64,000 nucleotides of DNA from Kitasatospora terrestris (GCF_039542905.1 NZ_BAABIS010000001.1:3658001-3722000), one strand, 5' to 3'. Positions 35,459-43,395 are shown, numbered from the stretch's first letter. Numbers and translations: made by a program. The notes: generated by a model from the letters alone, not told the origin.

Positions 35459-36331
35459 ATGCGCACCAGGTTCATCGGCACGGTCGAGGTCGGCGCGATC
35501 GGGTACGGCGCGATGCCGCTGTCCATCGAGGGCCGACCGGACGAGGCGCAGGCGATCAGCACCGTGCACGCCGCGCTGGACGCCGGGATCACCCTGCTCG
35601 ACACCGCCGACTCGTACCACTGGCACGCCCAGGAGATCGGCCACAACGAGGAGCTGCTCGCCCGGGCACTGCGCGGGTACGGCGCCGACCGGTCCCGGGT
35701 GCTGGTCGCGACCAAGGGCGGACGGGGACGGCCCGGGGACGGCAGCTGGACGATCGACGGGCGGCCGGAACACCTGCGGCGGGCCTGCGAGGGCTCGCTG
35801 CGACGCCTGGGGGTGGAGGCGATCGGGCTGTACCAGCTGCACCACCCGGACCGGAACGTGCCGTGGGCCGAGTCGGTCGGCGCCGTCGCCGGGCTGCTGG
35901 ACGAGGGCAAGGTCCGGGCGGTGGGCATCTCCAACGCGGACGCCGGGCAGATCCGCGAGGCGCACCGGATCCTCGGGCCGGGGCGGCTGGTGTCGGTGCA
36001 GAACGAGTACTCGCCCGCGGTGCGCGGCGGGGAGGCCGAGATCCGGGTCTGCGAGGAGCTCGGGCTGGCGTACCTGCCGTGGGGACCGCTCGGCGGGATC
36101 GGCGCCGCGGGCGGGCTCGGGCAGGAGCACGCGGCGTTCCGGGAGGTCGCCGAGCGGCACGGGGTGAGCCCGCAACGGGTGTGCCTGGCCTGGCTGCTGG
36201 CGAAGTCGCCGGCCATCGTGCCGATCCCCGGCGCACGTCGGCCGGAGACCGTCCGCGACTCCGCCGCCGCGGCGGAACTCCACCTGGACGCCGAGGAGTT
36301 CGCCCTGCTGGACGGCAAGCCCGCCGCCTGA
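35459..36331 (+). CDS. Aldo/keto reductase family protein
   Basis: A 290-residue (beta/alpha)8 NADPH-dependent oxidoreductase. The catalytic tetrad is recognisable: Asp in LLDTADSYHW, Tyr in the same stretch, Lys in VLVATKGGRGR and His in YQLHHPDRN. The C-terminal cofactor motif is VPIPGARRPETVRDS. It lies 11 bp downstream of the epimerase-like gene with AGGAG upstream, so it is a second redox enzyme of the same small operon, probably under the AsnC-type regulator. The substrate is unknown. Confidence 0.9.
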   Translation: MRTRFIGTVEVGAIGYGAMPLSIEGRPDEAQAISTVHAALDAGITLLDTADSYHWHAQEIGHNEELLARALRGYGADRSRVLVATKGGRGRPGDGSWTIDGRPEHLRRACEGSLRRLGVEAIGLYQLHHPDRNVPWAESVGAVAGLLDEGKVRAVGISNADAGQIREAHRILGPGRLVSVQNEYSPAVRGGEAEIRVCEELGLAYLPWGPLGGIGAAGGLGQEHAAFREVAERHGVSPQRVCLAWLLAKSPAIVPIPGARRPETVRDSAAAAELHLDAEEFALLDGKPAA

Positions 36332-37085
36332 CGGATGCCCCGCCGGCCGCTCGGGCTCCGCCCGGAGGCAGGGATCCCCACGGGAATCAGGCGCTACCGG
36401 GCCACCCGTCACCGCGGAGCGTGGCCCCGCCCGGGGCCAACCCGCAGCGGGCAGCTCCGGCTCCGCCGGATGGCCCGACGCCCGGGAAGGCCGACCTGCC
36501 TGCAGCTCGGCTTGCGATCGAAGGCTTCGGCTCCGCCAGGTGGCCCGGCGCCCGGGAGGGCCACCCCTGCTGACGGCTCGGAGGCGCGGATTCCTGCTAG
36601 GCCCGGGGTCGGTCGGATGGCCTGTGCTCGGAGGGCCGCTCTGCCGATGGCTCGGCTTGTGATCGACGGCTCCGGCTCCGCCGGGTGACCCGGCGCCCAG
36701 GAGGGCCGACCTGCCTGCGGCTCGGCTCACGGCCGACAGCTCCGGCTCCGCCGGGTGGCCCGGCACCCGGGAGGGCCACCCTGCCTGCGGCTCGGACCCT
36801 GCCGGAGGCACAGGTTCCTGCGAGGCTCCAGGGTCCACCGGGTGGCCCGGCGCCCGGGGAGGCCAACCTGCCTGCGGCCCGGCTTACGGCCCGATGGCTC
36901 CGGCTCCGCCGGGCGGCCCGGCGCCCGGGAAGGCTGCCCCGCTGGCGGCTCGGAGGCGCGGATTCCTGCGAGGCCCAGGGTCGGCCGGGTGGCCCGGCGT
37001 CCGGGGGGCCGTCCTGCTGGCGGCTCGGCTTGCGGCCGACGGCTCTGGCTTCGGCTCCGGCGGCTTTCCCTGTCCGGGGCTGGGC
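36332..37085. repeat. Degenerate GC-rich repeat array
   Basis: This 754-bp non-coding gap is filled mostly by diverged copies of a unit of about 70 bp (type A, opening GCTCCGGCTCCGCCGGGTGG) alternating with a second unit of about 75 bp (type B, opening GAGGCGCGGATTCCTGC). Type A anchors lie at 36454, 36524, 36669, 36739, 36897 and, more diverged, 37042, giving spacings of 70, 145, 70, 158 and 145 bp. Each copy contains the GC palindrome-like core GGCCCGGCGCCCGGG and could fold. The copies are too divergent, unspaced and irregular for CRISPR. Confidence 0.75.
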
Positions 37086-37778
37086 TCAGCGGCCGGGGAG
37101 GAGGCGGGAGCGCCAGAGCCACCAGGGGAGGCGGTGGCGGGGGACGAAGGCCCAGATGTCGTCGTCGGCCTCGTTGCCGCGGGGCAGGCGGCGCAGCAGG
37201 TCGAGGCAGGCGCGGTCGACGGTCCCGTGGAGGCGGGCGGTGTGGGCGAGGGCGACGGTGGCCTGGTGGACCAGGTCGGGGTCGTCGGAGGCCAGGGCCC
37301 GGGCGACGCGGGGCAGGATGTTGGCCGGGTCGGGGTGGGTGACGGCGAGGCCGATCAGGGCGACGCCGGCCAGCGGGTCGGACCGGTCGAGGGCCGCGTC
37401 GACCTCCTCGGGCCGGTCGGTGCCCATCAGCGCGGTGGTGGAGCTCCAGTCCATGCCCCGGCCGTCGGCGGCGCGGTCGAGCAGGAACTCCTGGCGGCCG
37501 GCCGGGTCGGGGGTGCCGGCGACACAGGTGCAGAGGTAGGCCCAGACCCGGTCGAGGCCGTCCCGGCCGGCGGCGAGCGCGCGGCAGTCGGCGTCGAGCT
37601 GCTCGGAGTTCTCCAGCAGCGCGAAGTCCTGACCCCGGGTGTCGAGGTCGCAGCGGCGCAGGAAGGCGAGGAACTGGGTGTCCTCGGCGTCGAGGCGTCC
37701 GGCGAGGTGGGCCCAGGCGAGTTCGGCGGGCTCCAGGGCGGCGGCGTAGCGGACCAGGTCGGCGAGAGGGGACGGCAC
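37086..37778 (-). CDS. Hypothetical protein
   Basis: A 230-residue helical protein that I do not recognise. The C-terminal half looks like HEAT-type repeats: DPLAGVALIGLAVTHPDPAN, ILPRVARALASDDPDLVHQA and TVALAHTARLHGTVDRACLD. This suggests a protein-protein interaction scaffold. It starts at a GTG without a clear ribosome site. It is next to the repeat array on its 3' side and upstream of nothing obviously related. No signal peptide. Confidence 0.6.
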   Translation of the reverse strand: MPSPLADLVRYAAALEPAELAWAHLAGRLDAEDTQFLAFLRRCDLDTRGQDFALLENSEQLDADCRALAAGRDGLDRVWAYLCTCVAGTPDPAGRQEFLLDRAADGRGMDWSSTTALMGTDRPEEVDAALDRSDPLAGVALIGLAVTHPDPANILPRVARALASDDPDLVHQATVALAHTARLHGTVDRACLDLLRRLPRGNEADDDIWAFVPRHRLPWWLWRSRLLPGR

Positions 37779-37873
37779 CCGCCGACCCTATCCCGCCCGG
37801 GAGGGCGGGCGGCCGGGGCCCCAGCAGCCCCGGCCGCCCTGCTCGGGGGGTGGCGTCGCCCGGGTGAGGGCGC

Positions 37874-39535
37874 TCAGCCGTGCAGGTAGACGATGCCGAG
37901 CTTGGTGAGCTGCCAGTGCTGCCCGGCGGCGCCGGTGTCGTTGGCGAGCTCGACGTACGGGTTGCCGCCGCCGTCGGTGGCGGCGGAGAGCGAGACCAGC
38001 TTGCTCGGGTCCTGGGAGTCGGCGATCTTCCAGGTGCCGTCGCCGACCGGGCTGAGGATCCAGTGCTGGTTGGCGCCGCCGTTGCAGCGCCACTGCTCCA
38101 GGCGGGTGCCGGGGGCGGTGGAGGCGCCGGTGGCGTCGAAGCACATGTCGCGGTTGCCGCTGAAGTCGAGCTCGTAGCTGCCGCCGGACTTGATCTCGAA
38201 GACGAAGGACTGGTTGAGCCCGCCGGTCGCCGGATAGGTGATCGCGGCCCGCCCGTTGGTGGAGTCGCCGTAGGTGCCGCCGCCGCTGAGGTCGAGGGCC
38301 TTGCCGTTGGCGGCGTTGGTGAGCTGGTACCAGGCGCCGTCCTCGGGCCCGTCGGGGAAGGGCTTGCCGGGGGTGAGCGGTTCGATCGAGGTGGTGTTCT
38401 GCTGGTTGAGCGTGCAGAACGCCTCCCGCTGGCCGGGCTGGGCGTAGAACTGCGCCAGGCAGGCGGCCTCGGCGCGGTAGCCGGCGACCCGCAGGTGGTA
38501 CGACTGGCGCACCATGTTCATGCAGACGCCGGGGATGCCGATCTCCGAGTCGCAGCCGTTGCGGGTCTTCTCGGAGAGGTCGATGACGTCGCCGTTGGTG
38601 TACTCGTACGGCGAGCTGGTCCACTCGGCGCAGACCTCGTGGCCGTAGGAGACCCGCCGCTGGTCGAGGTAGCGGACTCCGGGGACGCGGGCGGCGGACT
38701 CGCGGAGGGCGTCGCTGAGCCGGGGCACCACCCAGTTGTGGCCCCAGGCGAGGTCCTCGGGGAAGGCCGGGCAGCCGTCGGCGACCTTGCCGGCGTAGTC
38801 GTTGCGCCGGATGTCCGGGGTGATCGGGGTGAAGTACGACTGGTAGACCAGCTGGTACGCGGAGTCGTCGTAGCCGGCCTTGCGCATGGTGTTGCGGATG
38901 TTGGTGAGTGCGGCGACCACCTTGGGCTTGACGCCCTCGGCGCGCCTGGCGATCTCGGCGCTGCCGATGGTGTCGCGGCAGCCCTTGTCCTTGGGGATCG
39001 GGAAGTACTGCACCAGGCAGTTCATCATGATCCCGGCGAAGTCGAAGTCGTCGTTGGCACCGATCGTGACGACCACCATCTTGACGTCGTACTGGCCCGC
39101 CACCGAGGCGAGTTGGACGTCCTGTTTGGGCTCGCCGAAGTCGCCGCTGCCGCCGCCGGTGATCTTCGCCAGCTCGGGGTCGCTGACCAGGTCGCCGGTC
39201 TGGGCGCCGGAGCAGGCGAGGTTGATCGGGGTGACGCCGGGCAGGCCGGTCTGGAAGATCTCGGACCTGGTGGAGCGGTGGCAGTAGTTGGTGGGGGTGT
39301 CGGTGCCCGGGACGTAGTCGTCGCCGGTGTCGGTGCCGGCGCCCTCACCGGAGATGGCGCTGTCGCCGAGCGCGACGATGGCGGCGGGCCTGCCGGCCGA
39401 GGGGGATCCGCCGGCAGCGGCGGCGGTGGCGCCGGTGAGGCCGCTGCCGAGGCCGAGGGCGGCCAGCAGGGCGGCGGTGGCGAGCAGGGCGGGTGGCCGG
39501 GACCGGCGCACGCCGACCCGTGGGGACCTGGTCAC
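37874..39535 (-). CDS. Secreted GDSL/SGNH hydrolase with C-terminal ricin-type lectin domain
   Basis: A 553-residue exported enzyme. A signal peptide (about residues 1-40) precedes an SGNH domain with block I ALGDSAISGEGAG, block III VTIGANDD and a catalytic His in QSYHLRVAGY. From about residue 405 a RICIN beta-trefoil follows, with repeats such as GKALDLSGGGTYG and MCFDATG and the QHW motif twice. It probably deacetylates or de-esterifies a polysaccharide to which the lectin binds. A promoter with TTGTTG/TAGCAT is read upstream. Many cysteines fit extracellular folding. Confidence 0.87.
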   Translation of the reverse strand: MTRSPRVGVRRSRPPALLATAALLAALGLGSGLTGATAAAAGGSPSAGRPAAIVALGDSAISGEGAGTDTGDDYVPGTDTPTNYCHRSTRSEIFQTGLPGVTPINLACSGAQTGDLVSDPELAKITGGGSGDFGEPKQDVQLASVAGQYDVKMVVVTIGANDDFDFAGIMMNCLVQYFPIPKDKGCRDTIGSAEIARRAEGVKPKVVAALTNIRNTMRKAGYDDSAYQLVYQSYFTPITPDIRRNDYAGKVADGCPAFPEDLAWGHNWVVPRLSDALRESAARVPGVRYLDQRRVSYGHEVCAEWTSSPYEYTNGDVIDLSEKTRNGCDSEIGIPGVCMNMVRQSYHLRVAGYRAEAACLAQFYAQPGQREAFCTLNQQNTTSIEPLTPGKPFPDGPEDGAWYQLTNAANGKALDLSGGGTYGDSTNGRAAITYPATGGLNQSFVFEIKSGGSYELDFSGNRDMCFDATGASTAPGTRLEQWRCNGGANQHWILSPVGDGTWKIADSQDPSKLVSLSAATDGGGNPYVELANDTGAAGQHWQLTKLGIVYLHG

Positions 39536-39599
39536 TCATGACTCCTGGAGGGTGGGGGTCCGCCGGCGGGTGCCGGCGGTGGGGAGCATGGGTTGAACA

Positions 39600-39612
39600 T
39601 GAGCCAGGCTCA
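39600..39612. promoter_or_regulatory. Palindrome at the predicted transcription start of the GDSL-lectin gene
   Basis: TGAGCC-A-GGCTCA is a perfect 6-1-6 inverted repeat, a few bases downstream of the -10 element of the gene on the minus strand. It could be a repressor site. Confidence 0.4.
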
Positions 39613-39613
39613 C

Positions 39614-39642
39614 ATGCTAGGTACTGACAGGTAACGCAACAA
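39614..39642 (-). promoter_or_regulatory. Vegetative-type promoter for the GDSL-lectin gene
   Basis: Reading the minus strand, TTGTTG is followed after 17 bp by TAGCAT, a fair match to the principal-sigma pattern TTGACA/TANNNT. It lies about 80 bp upstream of the start at 39535. Confidence 0.5.
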
Positions 39643-39779
39643 GAGTCAGGACCGCCCCACCGGGCAGGAGTTGGCCGGACGACGACCGAGCCGCCGCCCG
39701 CGCCTCAGGAGGGGTGGAGGCGGGGGACGGCGGCTCGGCTGTGCGGAATCGACCGGCCAGGTCAGACGACCTGCCGGAG

Positions 39780-40019
39780 TCAGCCGACGTTGGCGCAGGA
39801 GTTGCCGAACGCCGGGTTCAGCACGCCGATGATGTCGACGGAGTTGCCGCAGAGGTTGACCGGGATGTGCACCGGAACCTGGATGGCGTTGCCGGAGGCG
39901 ACACCGGGAGAGTTCGCCGCGACGCCCTCGGCCTCGGCGCTCGCCATGGCGGTGCCGGCACCGGCCGCGACGATGCCGACGACGGCGGCGCCGACCGCGG
40001 CAGCCTTCTTGACGCTCAT
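39780..40019 (-). CDS. Short chaplin
   Basis: A 79-residue secreted protein: a signal peptide ending near ATAMASA, then one chaplin domain of about 50 residues (NSPGVASGNAIQVPVHIPVN, two cysteines in LCGNSVDII and FGNSCANVG). Short chaplins lack a sortase signal and assemble into amyloid fibrils that make aerial hyphae hydrophobic. The start has GAGGAGA upstream. It faces away from the other three chaplins, and a BldN-type promoter is read about 90 bp upstream. Confidence 0.93.
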   Translation of the reverse strand: MSVKKAAAVGAAVVGIVAAGAGTAMASAEAEGVAANSPGVASGNAIQVPVHIPVNLCGNSVDIIGVLNPAFGNSCANVG

Positions 40020-40101
40020 ATGAGTCTCCTCGATAAATCAGATCTTCCAATTGCCGCGCACTGGAGGCTCAGCACGGAAGCGCACAGGGCGTGCACCACG
40101 G

Positions 40102-40129
40102 GCAACGAGACCCGATCACTTCGGTTGCG
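40102..40129 (-). promoter_or_regulatory. BldN-type promoter for the chaplin at 39780
   Basis: On the minus strand, CGCAAC (40129-40124) is followed after 16 bp by CGTTGC (40107-40102). This differs by one base in each hexamer from the BldN pattern CGTAAC-N16-CGTTGA. The predicted start site is about 75 nt upstream of the ATG. Confidence 0.6.
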
Positions 40130-40263
40130 CCCGGCCTCCGACAATCACCCGTCCGGCGCAACCGGCGCATTCGGGTGATCGCGGAATCAGCCCGTTTCCC
40201 TCCGCGCGCTGCGTCGTTCTTCCCTGCGTAACCGCTTCACCGCACAAGAAATGAGACTGCATC

Positions 40264-40515
40264 ATGCGCAAGCTCGCCTACGGCGCGTTCGGCTCCGCGG
40301 CCGCCGCGGCCCTGCTCCTCGGTGCCGCCGGCGCGGCCTCGGCCCACGGCGCCCACGGCGCGTCTGCCGAGGGCGTGGCCGCCGGCTCCCCCGGCGTGCT
40401 GTCCGGCAACCTGATCCAGGTGCCGGTGCACGTGCCGGTGAACGTCTGCGGCAACACCGTGAACGTCATCGGTCTCCTGAACCCGGCGTTCGGCAACTCC
40501 TGCGTCAACGCCTGA
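40264..40515 (+). CDS. Short chaplin
   Basis: An 83-residue secreted chaplin: a signal peptide to about residue 27 (GAAGAASA), a short His/Gly spacer, then one chaplin domain (AGSPGVLSGNLIQVPVHVPV) with cysteines in NVCGNTVNV and FGNSCVNA. No ribosome site precedes the ATG. CGTAAC lies at 40227 with AAATGA 16 bp later, so a BldN promoter giving an almost leaderless message is possible but weak. It ends in a 24-bp palindrome. Confidence 0.92.
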   Translation: MRKLAYGAFGSAAAAALLLGAAGAASAHGAHGASAEGVAAGSPGVLSGNLIQVPVHVPVNVCGNTVNVIGLLNPAFGNSCVNA

Positions 40516-40539
40516 CGGCCGGACGGGCCCGTCCGGCCG
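40516..40539 (+). terminator. Perfect palindromic terminator after chaplin
   Basis: A 24-bp perfect palindrome with no loop, centred at 40527.5 (half CGGCCGGACGGG), starts directly after the chaplin TGA. No U-tract follows. Confidence 0.65.
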
Positions 40540-40826
40540 CCCGCCGTCACCGGCGTGCGGCGGCCCGACGGGCCGGCTCCGCAGACCCCAGGATGACGCA
40601 ACCGCTCTCCTGGACGCGCCGTCGCGCGCTCCTCTCCCTGCCGTGGGGAACGGACGCCTGGCGCACCCCAATGCGGCATTCCGCTTCGCTCAATCCACGT
40701 GCGACACGCGGGTCTTGAGCCGCGTGAGTGACAATCACGGCCCAACCGGAAATCCCCGGGCGATGATGCTGATTCGCCCGGCTCCCGACCTTCCAACAGT
40801 CGGGCAGAAATCGGAGGAAGAACCCC
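40540..40826. other. Intergenic region upstream of the second plus-strand chaplin
   Basis: Together with the palindrome at 40516-40539 this gap is 311 bp. It holds CGCAAC at 40597 with CGTCGC 17 bp later, a weak BldN-like pattern over 200 bp from the chaplin start, and a ribosome site GGAGGAAG just before the chaplin. I see no coding potential and no convincing promoter. Confidence 0.5.
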
Positions 40827-41069
40827 ATGCGCAACTTCAAGAAGGCTGCCGTCCTGTCGATTGCCGCTGCCGGCCTCGCGTTCGGCTCGGCCGGCGTCGC
40901 CGCCGCGTCCTCGACCGCCGAGGGCGTCGCCGCCGGCTCCCCGGGCGTGCTGTCCGGCAACCTGATCCAGGTGCCGGTCCACATCCCGGTGAACGTCTGC
41001 GGCAACACCATCAGCGTCATCGGTGCGCTGAACCCGGCGTTCGGCAACCACTGCGCGAACATCGGCTGA
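40827..41069 (+). CDS. Short chaplin
   Basis: An 80-residue secreted chaplin: a signal peptide to about residue 27 (FGSAGVAAAS) and one chaplin domain (AGSPGVLSGNLIQVPVHIPV, NVCGNTISVIGALNPAFGNH, CANIG). It is nearly identical in its core to the chaplin at 40264, so the two arose by recent duplication. GGAGGAAG lies 6-7 bp upstream. The next chaplin starts 82 bp after its stop. Confidence 0.93.
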   Translation: MRNFKKAAVLSIAAAGLAFGSAGVAAASSTAEGVAAGSPGVLSGNLIQVPVHIPVNVCGNTISVIGALNPAFGNHCANIG

Positions 41070-41085
41070 CTCAGCGAGAGCTGAC

Positions 41086-41115
41086 GCGGGGTGCCGCCCT
41101 CCGGCGGCACCCCGC
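41086..41115 (+). terminator. GC hairpin between two chaplins
   Basis: GCGGGGTGCCGCC and GGCGGCACCCCGC form a perfect 13-bp stem with loop CTCC, 16 bp after the chaplin stop. Only 36 bp remain before the next start, too little for a full promoter, so it may attenuate or stabilise a shared message. Confidence 0.6.
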
Positions 41116-41151
41116 ACCCCTCCCCGTGTGTGATCTAGGAGATCAACCCCC

Positions 41152-41418
41152 ATGCAGAACGTGAAGAAGGCCGCCGTCCTCTCGGCCGCCGCTGCCGGCC
41201 TGGTGATGACCGCCGCCGGTGTTGCCAACGCCGGCGCCGAGGCCCAGGGCGTCGCCACCAACTCTCCCGGCGTGCTCTCCGGCAACCTGATCCAGGTGCC
41301 GGTGCACGTTCCGGTGAACGTCTGCGGCAACTCCGTCGACGTCGTCGGCCTGCTGAACCCCGCGTTCGGCAACTCCTGCGCCAACGTGGACGCCCCTCCG
41401 ATGGAGGAGGACTGCTGA
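41152..41418 (+). CDS. Short chaplin with an acidic C-terminal tail
   Basis: An 88-residue secreted chaplin with a signal peptide to about residue 26 (AAGVANAG) and one chaplin domain (TNSPGVLSGNLIQVPVHVPV, NVCGNSVDVVGLLNPAFGNS). Unlike its neighbours it continues past the usual end with DAPPMEEDC, adding four acidic residues and a third cysteine. AGGAG lies upstream. It probably shares a transcript with the chaplin at 40827. Confidence 0.92.
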   Translation: MQNVKKAAVLSAAAAGLVMTAAGVANAGAEAQGVATNSPGVLSGNLIQVPVHVPVNVCGNSVDVVGLLNPAFGNSCANVDAPPMEEDC

Positions 41419-41452
41419 TCGGCCACCGCTGATCGACAGCCCCGCACGTCCA

Positions 41453-41484
41453 CTGCCCCTCGGCCGACCCGGGCCGAGGGGCAG
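41453..41484 (+). terminator. Terminator after the third plus-strand chaplin
   Basis: CTGCCCCTCGGCC and GGCCGAGGGGCAG form a perfect 13-bp stem with loop GACCCG, 34 bp after the chaplin stop. Confidence 0.7.
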
Positions 41485-41523
41485 TAGGCGTACCCGCACG
41501 CACACCCCCATCGGAGGAACCCC

Positions 41524-41913
41524 ATGTCCCGTACCAGGACCGGCGCCGGCGCCCTGGCCGCGATCGGCACCGCCGTGCTGCTGAGCGGCGCCAACGCGGG
41601 CGCCGCGCAGGCCGAACAGGTCCTTCCCGCGGACCTCCCGCTGCCCGCCACCCAGCTGCAGAACACCGACGCCGCGCAGGCCGTGGGCGGCACCACCAGC
41701 GGCCTCGGCTACGCGATCGCACCGGTGAAGGAGCTGCGACTGGACCCGTGGGCCGGGTCCTCGGCCGACTTCCTGAACAACGGCGTCGCGGTGGCCCCGG
41801 ACAACGGCATGCCGCCGGTCGCCACCTCCGCGGTGACCGGTCCGCTCTCCAACGGCGGCGGTGCCAAGGACCTGCCGGTGGCCGGCGCCCTGCTGGGCGC
41901 GCTGCCGCTCTGA
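41524..41913 (+). CDS. Small secreted protein of unknown function in the chaplin cluster
   Basis: A 129-residue protein with a clear signal peptide (AAIGTAVLLSGANAGAAQA, to about residue 30). The mature part is short, lacks cysteines and is rich in Pro, Leu, Ala and Gly (VLPADLPLPATQLQ, VATSAVTGPLSNGGG, DLPVAGALLGALPL). It has the look of a low-complexity cell-wall or surface protein and is not a chaplin. GGAGG lies upstream. It is convergent with another secreted protein of similar composition. Confidence 0.75.
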   Translation: MSRTRTGAGALAAIGTAVLLSGANAGAAQAEQVLPADLPLPATQLQNTDAAQAVGGTTSGLGYAIAPVKELRLDPWAGSSADFLNNGVAVAPDNGMPPVATSAVTGPLSNGGGAKDLPVAGALLGALPL

Positions 41914-41938
41914 CGGCCCGTCGGTCGGCATGCGAGGA

Positions 41939-41965
41939 GGGCCCGGTACCGGCGGTACCGGGCCC
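41939..41965. terminator. Bidirectional terminator
   Basis: GGGCCCGGTACC and GGTACCGGGCCC form a perfect 12-bp stem with the 3-base loop GGC, between two convergent secreted-protein genes. Confidence 0.75.
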
Positions 41966-41993
41966 TTCGGCACGCCGAGGAGCAGCGGGCTAG

Positions 41994-42713
41994 CTAGACG
42001 TCCGTCTGGTCCATCGCCGAGCCGACGGTCTCCACCGGCTCGGCCTGGGCGAGGATGCCGCCGACCGTGCCGGTGGTGGTCGCGGTGAGGTTCTGCACCG
42101 AGTCGGTCACCGAGATCTCGTCCGGGTTGCCGCCCAGCTCCGCCTTGGCGCCCGGGACGGCCTGCACCGGGCCGGTCACCAGGTGCGGGTCCACCTTGTC
42201 CAGGGAGAGCGCCGCGTCGGTGAGTTCACCGCTGCGGCCCTCGACGAAGGTGACCGGCCGGCCGAGGCCGACCGCCGGACCGGCCAGGTTGAGCGGCGCC
42301 GCCGGCGCGTCCAGGCCGAGGGTGCCGAGGTCGGTCGACTCGTCGGCGACCGGCAGCGGCAGGGTGGCGCCGAGCGCCGGGCCCTCCTTGCCGCCGTTCA
42401 GGGCGGGCACGATGTGGTCCGGGATCGGCTGCTTGGGGTCGGCGTTGGTCTCGGTCGGCGGCATCAGCGGCGAGGTGGGGAAGGAACCGTGGATCTCACC
42501 GCCGTCCGGCAGCAGCGGGATCGGGTCGGTCGCCGCGCCGAGCGGAATGGTGTACGGCACCTCCTGGTGGCCGAGGTCGTTCTCGATCGCCGCCACCTCA
42601 GCGGGGGTCTTGGGGGCCGCCGCATGCGCGAGGCCCTGGGTGCTCGCGACGCCGGCGCCGACCGCCAGCAGCAGGGCACCGGTCGCCCGCTTGGAGAGCT
42701 TCATGCTGTTCAC
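41994..42713 (-). CDS. Secreted protein of unknown function in the chaplin cluster
   Basis: A 239-residue protein with a signal peptide (ALLLAVGAGVASTQGLAHAA, to about residue 33). The mature part has no cysteine and is rich in Pro, Gly, Leu, Thr and Asp (VPYTIPLGAATDPIPLLPDG, GPALGATLPLPVADESTDLG). It may be distantly related in composition to the protein encoded at 41524. An in-frame ATG lies at 42704. No enzyme motif is visible; a structural or matrix role at the hyphal surface is inferred from location only. Confidence 0.75.
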   Translation of the reverse strand: MNSMKLSKRATGALLLAVGAGVASTQGLAHAAAPKTPAEVAAIENDLGHQEVPYTIPLGAATDPIPLLPDGGEIHGSFPTSPLMPPTETNADPKQPIPDHIVPALNGGKEGPALGATLPLPVADESTDLGTLGLDAPAAPLNLAGPAVGLGRPVTFVEGRSGELTDAALSLDKVDPHLVTGPVQAVPGAKAELGGNPDEISVTDSVQNLTATTTGTVGGILAQAEPVETVGSAMDQTDV

Positions 42714-42854
42714 CGTTCTGTGCGTGGCTGTTGCGTGGGCATCCTGCGGAACGAGTCAGGGCCGGGCGAGAAGCAAGAGTTAACCGGAACGGCCTAATAA
42801 TCCGACCGCACTTCGTGGCGGAATGGAGATCGTCGGCAATTTTTCACGCCGCCC

Positions 42855-42882
42855 CGTAACTTTCCCGCCCGCCATTCTTTGA
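42855..42882 (+). promoter_or_regulatory. Distal BldN-type promoter for the rodlins
   Basis: CGTAAC (42855-42860) and CTTTGA (42877-42882) with 16 bp between, five of six matches in the -10. It lies 122 bp upstream of the first rodlin, on an AT-richer stretch of this 291-bp gap. Confidence 0.5.
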
Positions 42883-42941
42883 TCCGGTCGTCGCAGCCAC
42901 GACGGGGTGCGCGGCAGGTCGCGAATCCGCTCCAACGGGCT

Positions 42942-42969
42942 AGCAACCACCCGCCCGACTTCTCGTTGA
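42942..42969 (+). promoter_or_regulatory. Proximal BldN-type promoter for the rodlins
   Basis: AGCAAC (42942-42947) and a perfect CGTTGA (42964-42969) with 16 bp between. The predicted transcript starts about 30 nt before the rodlin ATG and includes its GAGAGG ribosome site, a normal leader. Confidence 0.6.
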
Positions 42970-43004
42970 GTGCGGTGGACGGCAATTCCAGAGAGGTTTC
43001 TCCC

Positions 43005-43349
43005 ATGCTCAAGAAGACTTTCGCGTCCGTCGGCCTGGCTGCCGCCGCGCTGGCCGCGGCGTCCGCCCCCGCCGGCGCCATCGCGAACTCGGACGGCTCG
43101 GCCGGTTCCATCCAGGGCAACGGCGGCACCAACGCCACCGGCACCTGGGGCAACCACAGCCCGAACTTCCACTTCGCGGACAACCCGAACATCTGCCTCC
43201 CCGAGATCCACAACATCGGTGTGGCGGTCCTCGGCGTGGCGGTTCCGGTCGAGGTCGACGCACTCAACAACCAGCCCAAGCAGACCTGCGTGGTCGGCCA
43301 GGGCACCATCGGCAGCGGCGACGGCGGCGTCTCCCACCTGGTCGGCTGA
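43005..43349 (+). CDS. Rodlin protein
   Basis: A 114-residue secreted protein: a signal peptide to about residue 29 (ASAPAGAIA), then the rodlin domain (NSDGSAGSIQGNGGTNATGT, NHSPNFHFADNPNICLPEIH) with two cysteines and the ending GSGDGGVSHLVG. Rodlins organise chaplin fibrils into the paired rodlets of the aerial surface. GAGAGG precedes the start. Followed in tandem by a second rodlin, whereas S. coelicolor rdlA/rdlB are divergent. Confidence 0.93.
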   Translation: MLKKTFASVGLAAAALAAASAPAGAIANSDGSAGSIQGNGGTNATGTWGNHSPNFHFADNPNICLPEIHNIGVAVLGVAVPVEVDALNNQPKQTCVVGQGTIGSGDGGVSHLVG

Positions 43350-43395
43350 CGCACCGTCACTGCCAGCCCGCGGAGCCCCCGCTCCGTACGGCTCC

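Noticed and set aside
36332..37085. CRISPR array
   Set aside because: Copies are 70-75 bp, diverged and without unique equal spacers, and no cas genes are nearby.
36685..37539. Pro/Arg-rich open frames within the repeat array
   Set aside because: They follow the repeat units, carry no ribosome site, differ in every frame and run antisense into the 37086 gene. They are products of the GC-rich repeats.
40227..40254. BldN promoter for the chaplin at 40264
   Set aside because: CGTAAC is perfect but the -10 reads AAATGA, three of six matches, and would give an almost leaderless message. It is noted in the gene entry but not called as a feature.
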